Positions 1-7,865 of a stretch of DNA of 24,270 nucleotides are shown one piece after another (within the stretch, counting starts at the first letter, position 1; the number at the start of each line of letters is the position of its first letter). The notes beneath the pieces were generated by a model. It ran no database searches, was not told the DNA's origin, and worked only from the letters and a program-made list of their open reading frames with translations. The stretch is from DAIOFH01 sp036745875 (GTDB lineage: Bacteria; Planctomycetota; SZUA-567). The stretch spans positions 1 to 24,270 of the forward strand of contig DAIOFH010000055.1 in the NCBI GenBank assembly GCA_036745875.1, written 5' to 3'. The translations under genes were made by a program, and so were the position numbers.

Positions 1-117
1 CGATTGGTTATTACTGTCGGCCTAAGGGCGCTTTTCTTTTGGAAAAATGCCTGAAAATCGGGTTATGCTTGCCGGGCATTTCTTCAGGGATAGGATAGCA
101 TCAAAGGAGAATGGATT

Positions 118-480
118 ATGGACGTACGGGTATTGCGCCAACTATCCGCATGTCACCCAACCCACTCTTTCCAGGCAGCTCAAGGATCTGGAGGAGGAAC
201 TGGGGAAAAAGTTGTTTGTTCGCGGCAGTTACTCTTTCAAACTCACGGACGAAGGGGATGCTGCTGCGAAAGCGGGCCGAGGATATCCTCGACATGGTCG
301 ACAAGACCACGGACGAATTTCGCTCGATGGACGACATTACCGGCGGCGATATCCATGTCGGGGGTGCCGAAACGGATGCCATCAAGTATCTCGCCAAGGC
401 TGCTAGAGACTTGCAGGAACGCTACCCCAATATCCGCTATCACATTTACAGCGGAAATGCCTCCGATGTGATGGAGCGTA
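118..480 (+). pseudogene. Remnant of a LysR-family transcriptional regulator, broken in three frames
   Basis: The ATG at 118 follows a good ribosome site (AAAGGAG) and gives MDVRVLRQ, a typical LysR opening. The rest of the helix-turn-helix is in another frame (about 148-260: HVTQPTLSRQLKDLEEEL, then KKLFVRG and LTDEG). About 18 residues normally found between these parts are missing, so an internal deletion is likely. After LTDEG the frame shifts again at a GGGG run near 255. The linker helix and the start of the co-inducer domain (LLRKRAEDILDMVDK to about DVMER) then continue up to about 480. Most of the effector domain is absent. The family is clear from the wing-helix sequence, but no functional protein can be made. 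The target genes are unknown. Confidence is high for decay and moderate for the exact break points. Confidence 0.8.
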
Positions 481-692
481 ACGACATCGAATCGATCTCA
501 CCCCGTCCGATGCTGTTCATCGCCGGCGAATCGGCGCACTCGATCGAGTTCAGTGAAGGCGCCTATCGGCGCGCCGCCGAGCCGAAGGAACTAGTGATCG
601 TTCCCGGGGCGGGGCATGTGGACCTCTACGACCGGGTCAACCTGATTCCTTTTGCCAAACTCACCGACTTTTTCATGACCAATCTCAAATAA
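481..692 (+). pseudogene. C-terminal fragment of an alpha/beta hydrolase fused to the LysR remnant
   Basis: The frame carrying the last part of the LysR remnant runs on without a stop into a different protein family. SPRPMLFIAGE, then RRAAEPKELVIVPGAGHVDLYDR, is the typical last strand-helix region of an alpha/beta hydrolase, in which the catalytic His lies in the GAGH segment. About 65 residues remain out of a usual 270-320. The nucleophile elbow (GxSxG) and the acid residue are missing. The join near 475-490 looks like a deletion that removed the end of the LysR gene and most of the hydrolase gene. LysR genes next to such hydrolases are common, so the two were probably neighbours. No activity is expected. 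Confidence 0.7.
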
Positions 693-735
693 CCATAATG
701 TCCTGTTTGGAGGCGCACCAAGCGCCCCCACGCGC

Positions 736-963
736 GTGCGGCGCGATACCATTTTCCGGTCCATTGTCGTTAGGGAGAATGCCTGGCTGGGAATTGGTGC
801 AAGTGTTATGCCTGGAGTGACTATAGGGAAAAATTCGGTGGTTGCCGCCCATTCGGTCGTGACCAAGGATGTGCCCGACAATGTGATCGTCGGCGGCATA
901 TCGGCGAAAATAATCAAGCGGATTGAATCAAATGAAGATAAAATGCAGGACGTCGCCGACTAA
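736..963 (+). pseudogene. C-terminal fragment of a hexapeptide-repeat acyltransferase (maltose/galactoside O-acetyltransferase type)
   Basis: The 75 residues from a GTG at 736 match the end of left-handed beta-helix acetyltransferases: NAWLGIGASVMPGVTIGKNS, then VVAAHSVVTKDVPDN and VIVGGISAKIIKR. These are hexapeptide repeats followed by the usual terminal helix. A complete family member has about 180-200 residues, so the N-terminal half and the catalytic His region are gone. The frame stays open upstream to before 700 but holds no acyltransferase sequence there. No ribosome site precedes the GTG. The stop overlaps the end of the convergent HAD gene. This is a third truncated gene in under 1 kb. 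Confidence 0.7.
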
Positions 964-1736
964 AAACCTAGCTTGGCAAGTGCGGTGGCGACACCATCCT
1001 CAGAAAGGGTGCCGGTAATAATAGTCGCCAGTTGACGCAAAGCTTTCGGCGCGTTTCCCATGACTATCCCGACGCCCGCCTGCTGGATGATTTCTATATC
1101 ATTGTTGCTGTCCCCCAGGGCGACGGCGGCCTCGGGGTCGGCGCCGAAATGCTCGAGGACGCGCATCATGGCAGTACCCTTGTTTTGCCCAAGGCCAATG
1201 ACCTCTGCGTAGCGGTCATTGTCATCGAGATAGACGGTGTAGTGGTCAATTAGCTCGGGAACGACTCGGCGCATGTCTTCCGTGTCCGCTGCCCATAGGG
1301 TGAAGGATTGTGCCTGTATTGATTTTGATATCTGCGAGGCGGTAATTTCTTGCGATCCACCATCAAGTACGAATTGTGGAATCGGCAATTTCCCGCAGAT
1401 ATGCCACACTTTTTCCGGACTTTCAAGAATCGCCGTGATCTGGTGCTGCTGCAACAGTTGGACCGTCCGGCGGACCAGGCGATAGGGAAGGACATGGCGG
1501 TAGAGTTCTTCTCCGTCGATTATAATATGCGCACCGGTGCCGCAGATAATTCCGTCCCAATCGATTTCCGCTACGGTGTGGTGGATATCGCAGAGCGGTC
1601 TTCCTGTGCAGATGAAACGTTTGTGCCCACTCTGTTTCAAACGGGCCAAAACAGCCAGTGTAGCTTCGCTCGGTGGGTCGTTATTAATGGCGATAGTACC
1701 ATCTATGTCAAAAAAGAAGTATTTCGTTCTTTCCAC
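960..1736 (-). CDS. Cof-type HAD-IIB sugar-phosphate phosphatase
   Basis: This is a 258-residue HAD-superfamily hydrolase of the Cof/YidA class, predicted to be a cytosolic Mg-dependent phosphatase acting on sugar phosphates or similar small phosphoesters. Motif I is FFFDIDGT, with the nucleophile Asp10 and acid/base Asp12. Motif II is CTGRP (Thr44). Motif III Lys is in QNKG (Lys186). Motif IV is GDSNND (208-213). The region between motifs II and III is the C2 cap. The start is a GTG at 1736 with AAGGA six bases upstream. The gene lies 13 bases after enzyme I and is the last of the activator-HPr-EI-HAD cluster, so a role in relieving sugar-phosphate build-up is plausible. The substrate cannot be read from sequence. 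Confidence 0.88.
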   Translation of the reverse strand: MERTKYFFFDIDGTIAINNDPPSEATLAVLARLKQSGHKRFICTGRPLCDIHHTVAEIDWDGIICGTGAHIIIDGEELYRHVLPYRLVRRTVQLLQQHQITAILESPEKVWHICGKLPIPQFVLDGGSQEITASQISKSIQAQSFTLWAADTEDMRRVVPELIDHYTVYLDDNDRYAEVIGLGQNKGTAMMRVLEHFGADPEAAVALGDSNNDIEIIQQAGVGIVMGNAPKALRQLATIITGTLSEDGVATALAKLGF

Positions 1737-1749
1737 GAATCATCCTTGC

Positions 1750-3363
1750 TTATAATATCTTCATCAGCCGCGCCTTGGTTGCGGCTATCATGCCCGGATT
1801 GACGGAAAACTCGTCCAGTCCAAAGTCGGCGAGTACGGAGATGGCTTCTTTGTCGGCAGCCATTTCCCCACACATGCCGCACCAAATCCCGGCGTCGTGG
1901 GCAGCAGCTATCGTCTGCCGCACCAGTTCTAAAACAGCGGGGTGCAGCGGATCGACAAACTCGGCAAGTGCGGCATTACCCCGGTCAAGCGCTGTAGTGT
2001 ATTGCAGCAGGTCATTTGTGCCGATGCTGAAGAAGTCCACCTTTTTCGCCAGTCTCCCGGCGAGGATCGCTGCGGCCGGTGTTTCGACCATGATGCCCAC
2101 TTGGCACTCGGGATTGAACGCCACTTTGGCGCTGGCGAGCTCGGTTTTGCATTCCTCCAGTAAGGCTAACGCTCTCGCTAGTTCCTTTTCGGAACTTATC
2201 ATCGGAAACATGATATGCAGGTTGCCGCTGGCGCTGGCACGGAGCAATGCCATTAGCTGGGTTTTAAAAAATTCGGGATGCTGGAGGCAAAGGCGTATGG
2301 CACGCACGCCGAGAAAGGGGTTTTCCTCCTTGGGCATATCCAGGTAGGGGAGAGGCTTGTCGCCCCCGATGTCGAGCGTGCGGATAACCACCGGTTTGTC
2401 GCCGTAGATGGACGCTGTTTCGGCATAGACCTGATATTGCTCCTCCTCGCCAGGCATTTCCCGTCGACCCAAAAAGAGAAATTCCGTCCTGAACAAACCG
2501 ATTCCATCCGCTCCGAGCGTTTTGGCTTCCCTGGCTTCATCGAGGTTGCCGACATTGGCTGCCACGAGTACTTGGCTTCCATCCTTTCGCCGCAGAGTAG
2601 TGTTGCTGATGGCGGCCCACTCCTTTTTTTCTGCCTCTTTTTTTCTGAAAACCGCTTCGTATTTCTTGACTGTGGCGGGGTCGGGATTGATTGTTGCCGT
2701 GCCATTCTCGCCATCCACAATGACGGTTTGCCCGTTGTGGATTCTAATGGTAGCGCGGGCGCAGCCAAGGACGGTAGCCAAGCCCATGGCTCGGGCCATG
2801 ATGGCAACATGGCTGGTCGTATTGCCTTTTTCAACCACAAAACCGACGACTTGGCGCTTGTCCAACTGGGCCGTTTGACTGGGAGTTAGTTCCTCGGCCA
2901 CAAGAACGGTATTCTCCGGCAGGAGCGACAGATCGGCAATGGGGCGGCCGGTGATATTGCCGAATATCCGCGTCCCGACGTCGCGGATATCGGCGGCGCG
3001 CTCGCGCACGACCTCGTCCTCCATTTCGGAAAATGTCTGATACAATTCGTCCGTGACGTCGCTGATGGCGCGTCCGGCAGTGTAACCTTTTTCCTCGATG
3101 AGCTTGCGGGCCTCGCCGACGAACTCCGGATCCTCGAGATAGGTGAGCTGGATTGAAACTATCTTGTTCGCCTCGCCGTCGGTGGCGGAAAGAAGTTGAT
3201 CGATTTGTGTGCGACTCATTTCCAGCGCGTTTTCCAGGCTGGCAATTTCCTCTTCCATGGAACCGGCCTTGGCCATGTCGATTTCACGGGACGCGGTCTG
3301 GTGGACATAGGCCTTTCCCATGGCCACGTTGTCAGAGACGCCTATCCCGTCCAGAATATGCAT
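1750..3363 (-). CDS. ptsI: PTS enzyme I (phosphoenolpyruvate-protein phosphotransferase)
   Basis: Enzyme I takes phosphate from phosphoenolpyruvate onto a His and passes it to HPr, the first cytosolic step of all PTS transport. The 537-residue protein has the N-terminal HPr-binding domain, the swivelling phosphohistidine domain with active His185 in NTTSHVAIMAR, and the PEP-binding TIM barrel (GIGLFRTEFLF, VVIRTLDIGGDKPLPY, FFSIGTNDLLQYT, and the catalytic Cys in GMCGEM). It is slightly shorter than the usual 570, but all core motifs are present. The ATG at 3363 has GGGGAGG at good spacing and lies four bases after the HPr stop, so the two are probably translated together. Its place beside an operon-specific activator suggests it may serve this island, although it could be the only enzyme I of the cell. 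Confidence 0.95.
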   Translation of the reverse strand: MHILDGIGVSDNVAMGKAYVHQTASREIDMAKAGSMEEEIASLENALEMSRTQIDQLLSATDGEANKIVSIQLTYLEDPEFVGEARKLIEEKGYTAGRAISDVTDELYQTFSEMEDEVVRERAADIRDVGTRIFGNITGRPIADLSLLPENTVLVAEELTPSQTAQLDKRQVVGFVVEKGNTTSHVAIMARAMGLATVLGCARATIRIHNGQTVIVDGENGTATINPDPATVKKYEAVFRKKEAEKKEWAAISNTTLRRKDGSQVLVAANVGNLDEAREAKTLGADGIGLFRTEFLFLGRREMPGEEEQYQVYAETASIYGDKPVVIRTLDIGGDKPLPYLDMPKEENPFLGVRAIRLCLQHPEFFKTQLMALLRASASGNLHIMFPMISSEKELARALALLEECKTELASAKVAFNPECQVGIMVETPAAAILAGRLAKKVDFFSIGTNDLLQYTTALDRGNAALAEFVDPLHPAVLELVRQTIAAAHDAGIWCGMCGEMAADKEAISVLADFGLDEFSVNPGMIAATKARLMKIL

Positions 3364-3367
3364 CTGT

Positions 3368-3634
3368 TTATTCCTCCCCGAATTTGGACCTGATCAAGCC
3401 CACCAATTCGCCTATAGCTTCGTTTTCATCCGCACCCTCGGCGGTTATTGTTACGCTGTCGCCCATTTTCACCCGCAGTTTTAGAAGCGCGATGAGGCTT
3501 TTGACATCCACAGACTTGTCGTCTTTTTGCAGGGTGATTTTCGACTGGTATTTCTTTGCCGCATGTATAAGCAGGGACGCCGGGCGCGAATGCAGGCCCA
3601 CCTTGTTTTCCACCAATACTGTTTCATTCATCAT
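3368..3634 (-). CDS. ptsH: HPr phosphocarrier protein (canonical, Ser46 present)
   Basis: HPr relays phosphate from enzyme I to EIIA proteins. The double ATG at 3634 was chosen as start because GAGGAG lies upstream at normal spacing and because it puts the active-site His exactly at residue 15 (VGLHSRPAS). The longer open frame to 3706 would add 24 residues unlike any HPr. The resulting 88-residue length is normal. Ser46 (DVKSLIALL) is present; in Firmicutes this is the regulatory site of HPr kinase. The gene begins 26 bases after the stop of the sigma-54 activator and overlaps nothing. It is followed directly by enzyme I. Compare the second HPr at 18540-18803, which lacks Ser46. Confidence 0.95.
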   Translation of the reverse strand: MMNETVLVENKVGLHSRPASLLIHAAKKYQSKITLQKDDKSVDVKSLIALLKLRVKMGDSVTITAEGADENEAIGELVGLIRSKFGEE

Positions 3635-3660
3635 TGCTGTTCTCCTCATGTGACAGCCGT

Positions 3661-6357
3661 CTATGAAAGCAGATTCTCTTTCATGAAAAAGGCTGTGGCA
3701 TAACATACTTCGTCCAACGGCACTATGACCTGGTATCTCTTCCCGAGCTCCTGCATTTTCAACCTGATCACCGGCAGTTCGTTCGGGTATTTTTCAACCA
3801 TCCGTTGCGCGTTCTGGAATACGCTCACCGGCTCGTTCCTGATCAGGCGGTCCAGCATGCATCCCATATGACACAGCATGCCTATGCGCATTTCCTGCTC
3901 AAGCTCCATACCGAGTTCCCGTTCCATGTCGGCGATCGTCCGGTTGACATCCTCAAACGCGTTTGTTTCCGCAAGCGAATCCAGCGATCCGAACAGTTCG
4001 CGGCGAATGCCCAAGTAACTTGCTTCGACATTGATCAGATTTTGCAGATCCGGTATCGCCGATCCGTCCAGAACGTCGACAAGACGGAAATAAGCGCAAT
4101 CGACCGAGAGAGGGAGGGCGCTGACGACGGCGACTATCTTGCCCTGTTTTCCCAGCGTTTCCAGTTTGACCTGCACGTCTTTTTCATCCTGCAACTGCAT
4201 AGACTGGATTTCGCATTGACGGTTCGTAAGGTCCAGCTTTGCATACAGCAATTCCTTTAGAAGCCTCGCTGTGCCGTCCCCGGTGGTGCAGAAGGTAACG
4301 ATGAAAAGCCGGTCAAGGTCTCGGTAGCTTTCTTGCTCCTTTTCCGTCACAATCATGTCGTGGACGCGATTGGTCTGTTGCCAGACATGGTGCAAGGGAT
4401 AATGCATGGATGTCATCCGGCCCGCTTCCAAAACATGCGCGGTGCTGACCAGCATGATGCATTTTACTGTTATCCCGAGAAACGACTCGATTTGCCTCGC
4501 AAAATCTGCGAGAGACCCCATATCCACCAACAGTAGCACCTCGGATACATCGGGTTTTTTCCGCAAATGTTCGAGTATGCGCTCGAAGACTGCGCTAGGG
4601 TTCTCATCCAGCGACGCATCGAAGCCGGTTACGACTGCCTGGCCAAGAAGCCGATTCACCGTGCCAGCCATGCTGCTTGCGGTGGAGGTGCCATGCGCCA
4701 CCACCAGCACTTCTACCATGCCTTGTGAAGGCTTGCTGGTTTGGTTGCCGGAAAAGAAGATTGCTAGATAGCCTGCTTCGTCGACTGGCATGGTGGAGCC
4801 TATTTCTTCCTTGATTACCTCCAGGCACTCAAGCCCGACCTCGAAGGGACGCGGATATTTGTTGCGCAGCGCATAAAGTTGCGGATTGACTATTGCCTGG
4901 CCTTCCTGTACACGCTTGATGGCATTTTGCAGATGAATGGCCAGTCCGAAGCGGATGTTGGCATCGAATTGTTTTGCCAGCCGCATTTCCGCCAGGGCCA
5001 TCAGCTTGTTGGCAAGCGCTGCGATCTGCGAACCTACCATGCGTTCGATGCCGCTCGCCAGGTCGACGACATGCGAGTCGTTTCTGATCCGCTCGTAGTG
5101 CTGGTGGAGGAGTATTTCAATCTCCTCCTGGATGGCGTCCGGCGAGAGGGCGAGGCCCTCCATGTCTCTCGTGCGTTTTTCGATAAGCTTGTAAATATTG
5201 TCCGTATTGCCCGTTTCCGGTAGTTCGGAGCTGCCGCCCGGATGAAAAGTAACAAAACGCTTGTTCACCTCGGCAAGCCGCCGGTAGACGTAGCGGTGCG
5301 TCTTTTCCAGATACAGGCCTTCCCTGATATTGTCCGGGAGGTCGAAGCTGGAAATGGAAATGTCGTTTTTTCTCGCCGAAATAAATGAAACATAGGCCTT
5401 GGCGCAGATAATCTGGATATCTGTCTTCAATTGCCCGATGTTGCCGGGGCAGATATACGACATCAACGAGCGGATAGTATTTACGGAAACATTGACTGGA
5501 TGACTAAGCCGGTTGGCTTCGTCGACGAAAAAGCCTGAAATTAAGGTAAGGCGCTCCTCCATTTCTCGCTGTTCCAGGTTGGGAATTTGGATAATCATCG
5601 GAATTCGGCGGGCAAAGGTGGTCAATAGCGCTGCCTGAGAGTCTTCTGTGGTAGCGCAAATCAATAAAACCCGCGCGGTTCTCTCCTCCTCTGTTTCTCC
5701 AAGCCGCCTGTAAACGCCCTGGTCGAGAAAGGTAAACAGCATTTCCTGGCCTTCCGGCGGCAGGCGGTGTATTTCGTCCAAGAACAACATGCCGCCATCA
5801 GCCTGTTCGAGGAAGCCCGGCTTGTCCGAGTCTGCGCCGGTGTATGCGCCTTTTTTGGTGCCGAAAAGTTGCCCAATCAACAGCTGCGGATTATGGGCGT
5901 AATCGGCGCAATTGAATTTGATGAAGCGTCCGCCGGTTTTCAGCACATTGTGCTCGACGGCGAAGTCGTACACCAGTTGGGCAAACATGCTTTTTCCTGT
6001 CCCCGTTTCCCCCAGTAGCAGCATATGCATACCGTGCGGTGGGTACAGGACCGCAGCTTTTGCCTGTTCGCCGCAGGTATACAGGCTAGGATTCAATTGT
6101 AAAAATGTTTCCAGCAACTGTTTTGCCGCGGAGGGATGGACAGCCTTCTTGATAATTTCCGATTCCAGGGCAGCCGGATAGTAATGTACCGGTTTGCCAC
6201 CCTTTTTCTCAGCTTTGCCTTCCCTGCAAAGTTGGTTAAGGTCACTACTTACATTCGCCCTAGACAGTTTTAGCCGACTGGCGAGATCAAGCGCTGTAAT
6301 CCCTCCGCCGAATGGAAGCCGCCGTAGTTCTCCCAATACTTTGTCTATTCGCCGCAT
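3661..6357 (-). CDS. LevR-like sigma-54-dependent transcriptional activator with PRD and PTS EIIA domains
   Basis: This 898-residue activator drives sigma-54 promoters in response to PTS phosphorylation. An N-terminal winged helix (about 1-60) is followed by an AAA+ domain: Walker A GETGTGKS at 116-123, the sigma-54 loop GAYTGA at 170-175 (usually GAFTGA) and Walker B MLFLDEI at 190-196. PRD1 (about 430-540) has His475 in FGLAIHLQ. A mannose-type EIIA-like domain (about 546-670) has His555 in VVAHGTS. After an intermediate region, PRD2 (about 796-898) has His830 in GMLCHMGC. This is the domain order of LevR/ManR/CelR. The ATG at 6357 has AAAGGA seven bases upstream. The downstream neighbour is HPr. 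The probable target is the PTS operon starting at 10023, which has a -24/-12 promoter. Confidence 0.93.
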   Translation of the reverse strand: MRRIDKVLGELRRLPFGGGITALDLASRLKLSRANVSSDLNQLCREGKAEKKGGKPVHYYPAALESEIIKKAVHPSAAKQLLETFLQLNPSLYTCGEQAKAAVLYPPHGMHMLLLGETGTGKSMFAQLVYDFAVEHNVLKTGGRFIKFNCADYAHNPQLLIGQLFGTKKGAYTGADSDKPGFLEQADGGMLFLDEIHRLPPEGQEMLFTFLDQGVYRRLGETEEERTARVLLICATTEDSQAALLTTFARRIPMIIQIPNLEQREMEERLTLISGFFVDEANRLSHPVNVSVNTIRSLMSYICPGNIGQLKTDIQIICAKAYVSFISARKNDISISSFDLPDNIREGLYLEKTHRYVYRRLAEVNKRFVTFHPGGSSELPETGNTDNIYKLIEKRTRDMEGLALSPDAIQEEIEILLHQHYERIRNDSHVVDLASGIERMVGSQIAALANKLMALAEMRLAKQFDANIRFGLAIHLQNAIKRVQEGQAIVNPQLYALRNKYPRPFEVGLECLEVIKEEIGSTMPVDEAGYLAIFFSGNQTSKPSQGMVEVLVVAHGTSTASSMAGTVNRLLGQAVVTGFDASLDENPSAVFERILEHLRKKPDVSEVLLLVDMGSLADFARQIESFLGITVKCIMLVSTAHVLEAGRMTSMHYPLHHVWQQTNRVHDMIVTEKEQESYRDLDRLFIVTFCTTGDGTARLLKELLYAKLDLTNRQCEIQSMQLQDEKDVQVKLETLGKQGKIVAVVSALPLSVDCAYFRLVDVLDGSAIPDLQNLINVEASYLGIRRELFGSLDSLAETNAFEDVNRTIADMERELGMELEQEMRIGMLCHMGCMLDRLIRNEPVSVFQNAQRMVEKYPNELPVIRLKMQELGKRYQVIVPLDEVCYATAFFMKENLLS

Positions 6358-6392
6358 CCGTACATCCTTTCACCATTTTCCATCAATCATCC

Positions 6393-6421
6393 AGTATATG
6401 AGAAGTGAAAGGAGCCAAGAA
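6393..6421 (-). promoter_or_regulatory. Candidate sigma-70 promoter of the activator-HPr-EI-HAD cluster
   Basis: Read on the minus strand there is TTCTTG (6421-6416), a 17-base spacer and TATACT (6398-6393), about 36 bases before the activator ATG. The -10 is one base from consensus and the spacing is ideal; the -35 is weaker. Repeated TGTTTCG motifs lie directly upstream. The call rests on pattern alone. Confidence 0.5.
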
Positions 6422-6427
6422 ACAAAA

Positions 6428-6476
6428 TGTTTCGAACTCGATGAAGTGTTTCGTGTTTCGTTGGTACGAAACACTT
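6428..6476. repeat. Cluster of TGTTTCG repeats forming an inverted repeat upstream of the activator promoter
   Basis: TGTTTCG occurs at 6428-6434, 6447-6453 and 6454-6460, and inverted (CGAAACA) at 6467-6473. The outer pair forms a perfect 11-bp inverted repeat (AAGTGTTTCGT at 6444-6454 against 6466-6476). The inner pair forms a 9-bp one with a TGGT loop (6453-6461 against 6466-6474). The cluster ends seven bases upstream of the predicted -35 of the activator gene, a normal place for an operator or activator site. The plus-strand T run after the right arm resembles a terminator, but no plus-strand gene lies upstream, so a DNA-binding site is the better reading. Confidence 0.55.
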
Positions 6477-6504
6477 TTTACATCTCTTTTTTTTTCAATA
6501 AGTT

Positions 6505-6543
6505 GATGTGCCGCCCCGGTAAAAATCCACCCGGCGGCACATC
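6505..6543 (-). terminator. Strong hairpin just after the EIIC stop, without a U tract on the sense strand
   Basis: GATGTGCCGCC (6505-6515) pairs perfectly with 6533-6543, giving an 11-bp GC-rich stem immediately downstream of the EIIC stop codon. On the minus strand the stem is followed by an A-rich stretch, not a T run, so it is not a standard intrinsic terminator. It may protect the 3' end of the PTS operon transcript or weaken read-through into the activator gene. Confidence 0.5.
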
Positions 6544-6551
6544 ATGGACGG

Positions 6552-7865
6552 CTAGAGCATTTCCTCAGATTCACGCAGTGCCAATGCCTTGTCGTAGACG
6601 CGCAGGAATGGCCAGTAGATAAGTGTGTCCAGCACTATCAACACCAAACACAGTATAACCGCCCTGAAGTCCATTGTTGATATCAACGCACCTATCGGAG
6701 CAAACAAATTCCACCCTGGTTCCACAAAAGTCTTGTTCACGAGCCCCCCGGCCATGCACAGATAGGTGATGATCGCATTGGCGAGCTGCGCGCCAATGAA
6801 AGGGAAAAGGAATAGCGGATTGAGCACAATCGGCATTCCGAACAACAACGGTTCATTTATGTTGAAAAAAGCGGGAACAATACCGAGCCTGCCGACGGTT
6901 CTCAACTGCTTTGACTTGGCACGAAGGAGAAGAATGGCAAGGCCGAAAGTCGCACCCGAGCCGCCGATGACGCAGAACACGAACCAGAACGGTGTTGTCA
7001 GGATATGCGGCAGATCAGCCACAGCCGTGCCTGCCGAATATGCCGAAGCGTTGACGGCGTAGTTGGCGTTCCTGATAGGTTCAAGAACGGTGCCGATCGC
7101 GGTGTCGTGAATACCGAACCACCACAGGACCTGCTGCAAAATCGTGGCAAGGGACACGCCGACCACATTGTCCACCGCCGCGACCAGGGGCTTGAATACT
7201 TTGGCTACGAGTTCCGGCAGCGTAGCGGCGAAGGCCAGCTTGATCAGGTAGTCAACAAGCGAGGCGACGAAAGTTATGATCGCACCAGGAACAAGAGCCT
7301 CGAAGGAAGTGGAAAGCGCTTCCGGAACAGAGGCGGGTAATTTAATATGTCCGATCTTCTTCTGGATCAGGAGGCGGTAGAATTCGGTGACATACAGCGC
7401 GACCACCATGGCGGCGAAAAGTCCGGGGCCTTCGAAGAAATTGGCGACCCAGGCGCCGTCGACGCGCTCAGAGTTGAGGATTAGGAAGCAGGCGATCGCT
7501 ATGATGATCGGCATCAGTACGCTTTGTTTATAATGCAGCGAAAGGAAATAGGTAATGCCGATGCAGACAAACAGCGAAAGACAGGCGAGGGTGGTGTCGA
7601 ACATGCCGAAAAGCACTTCACCCCCCACGTTGGCGAGCCAGGCCCAGCCGCTGAAAAAGCCGTAAAGCAGGGTGCCGGGTTCGAGCGTGGTGTAATCCAC
7701 CGGCGGTTCCGCCAGGATCAGAGCGAAACTACCGATCATCATGATAGGCATACAGGACATGAATGCCTTTTGGATAGAGGACAGATGCGGCTGCCGCGTC
7801 AATTTTTCGGCAAACGGCAGAAGAACCCTTTCGACCCACGACGCTTTCCGGGAATTGGCTTCCAT
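6552..7865 (-). CDS. PTS system EIIC, lactose/cellobiose family permease
   Basis: This 437-residue integral membrane permease moves a beta-glycoside across the inner membrane while EIIB phosphorylates it. Several hydrophobic helices are visible (about 37-53, 91-110, 117-131, 192-212, 292-315 and 400-425). The family signatures are WFGIHD (249-254) and INEPLLFGMPIVLNP (336-350), the substrate-binding NEP loop of this family. The length is normal. The ATG at 7865 overlaps the stop of the GH1 gene by one base (TAATG), so the two are translationally coupled. The gene closes the EIIA-EIIB-GH1-EIIC operon. The sugar cannot be fixed from the EIIC alone; cellobiose, other beta-glucosides or lactose are all possible. 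Confidence 0.92.
   Translation of the reverse strand: MEANSRKASWVERVLLPFAEKLTRQPHLSSIQKAFMSCMPIMMIGSFALILAEPPVDYTTLEPGTLLYGFFSGWAWLANVGGEVLFGMFDTTLACLSLFVCIGITYFLSLHYKQSVLMPIIIAIACFLILNSERVDGAWVANFFEGPGLFAAMVVALYVTEFYRLLIQKKIGHIKLPASVPEALSTSFEALVPGAIITFVASLVDYLIKLAFAATLPELVAKVFKPLVAAVDNVVGVSLATILQQVLWWFGIHDTAIGTVLEPIRNANYAVNASAYSAGTAVADLPHILTTPFWFVFCVIGGSGATFGLAILLLRAKSKQLRTVGRLGIVPAFFNINEPLLFGMPIVLNPLFLFPFIGAQLANAIITYLCMAGGLVNKTFVEPGWNLFAPIGALISTMDFRAVILCLVLIVLDTLIYWPFLRVYDKALALRESEEML

Noticed and set aside
6444..6480. A plus-strand intrinsic terminator (hairpin followed by T5)
   Set aside because: No plus-strand gene ends here and the flanking genes are both on the minus strand. The repeats also recur as direct copies, which suits protein binding better.
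7311..7323. The palindrome GGAAAGCGCTTCC, similar to a CcpA cre site
   Set aside because: It lies within the EIIC coding sequence, far from any promoter, and its ends differ from the cre consensus. No cre-like site was found near the predicted promoters.
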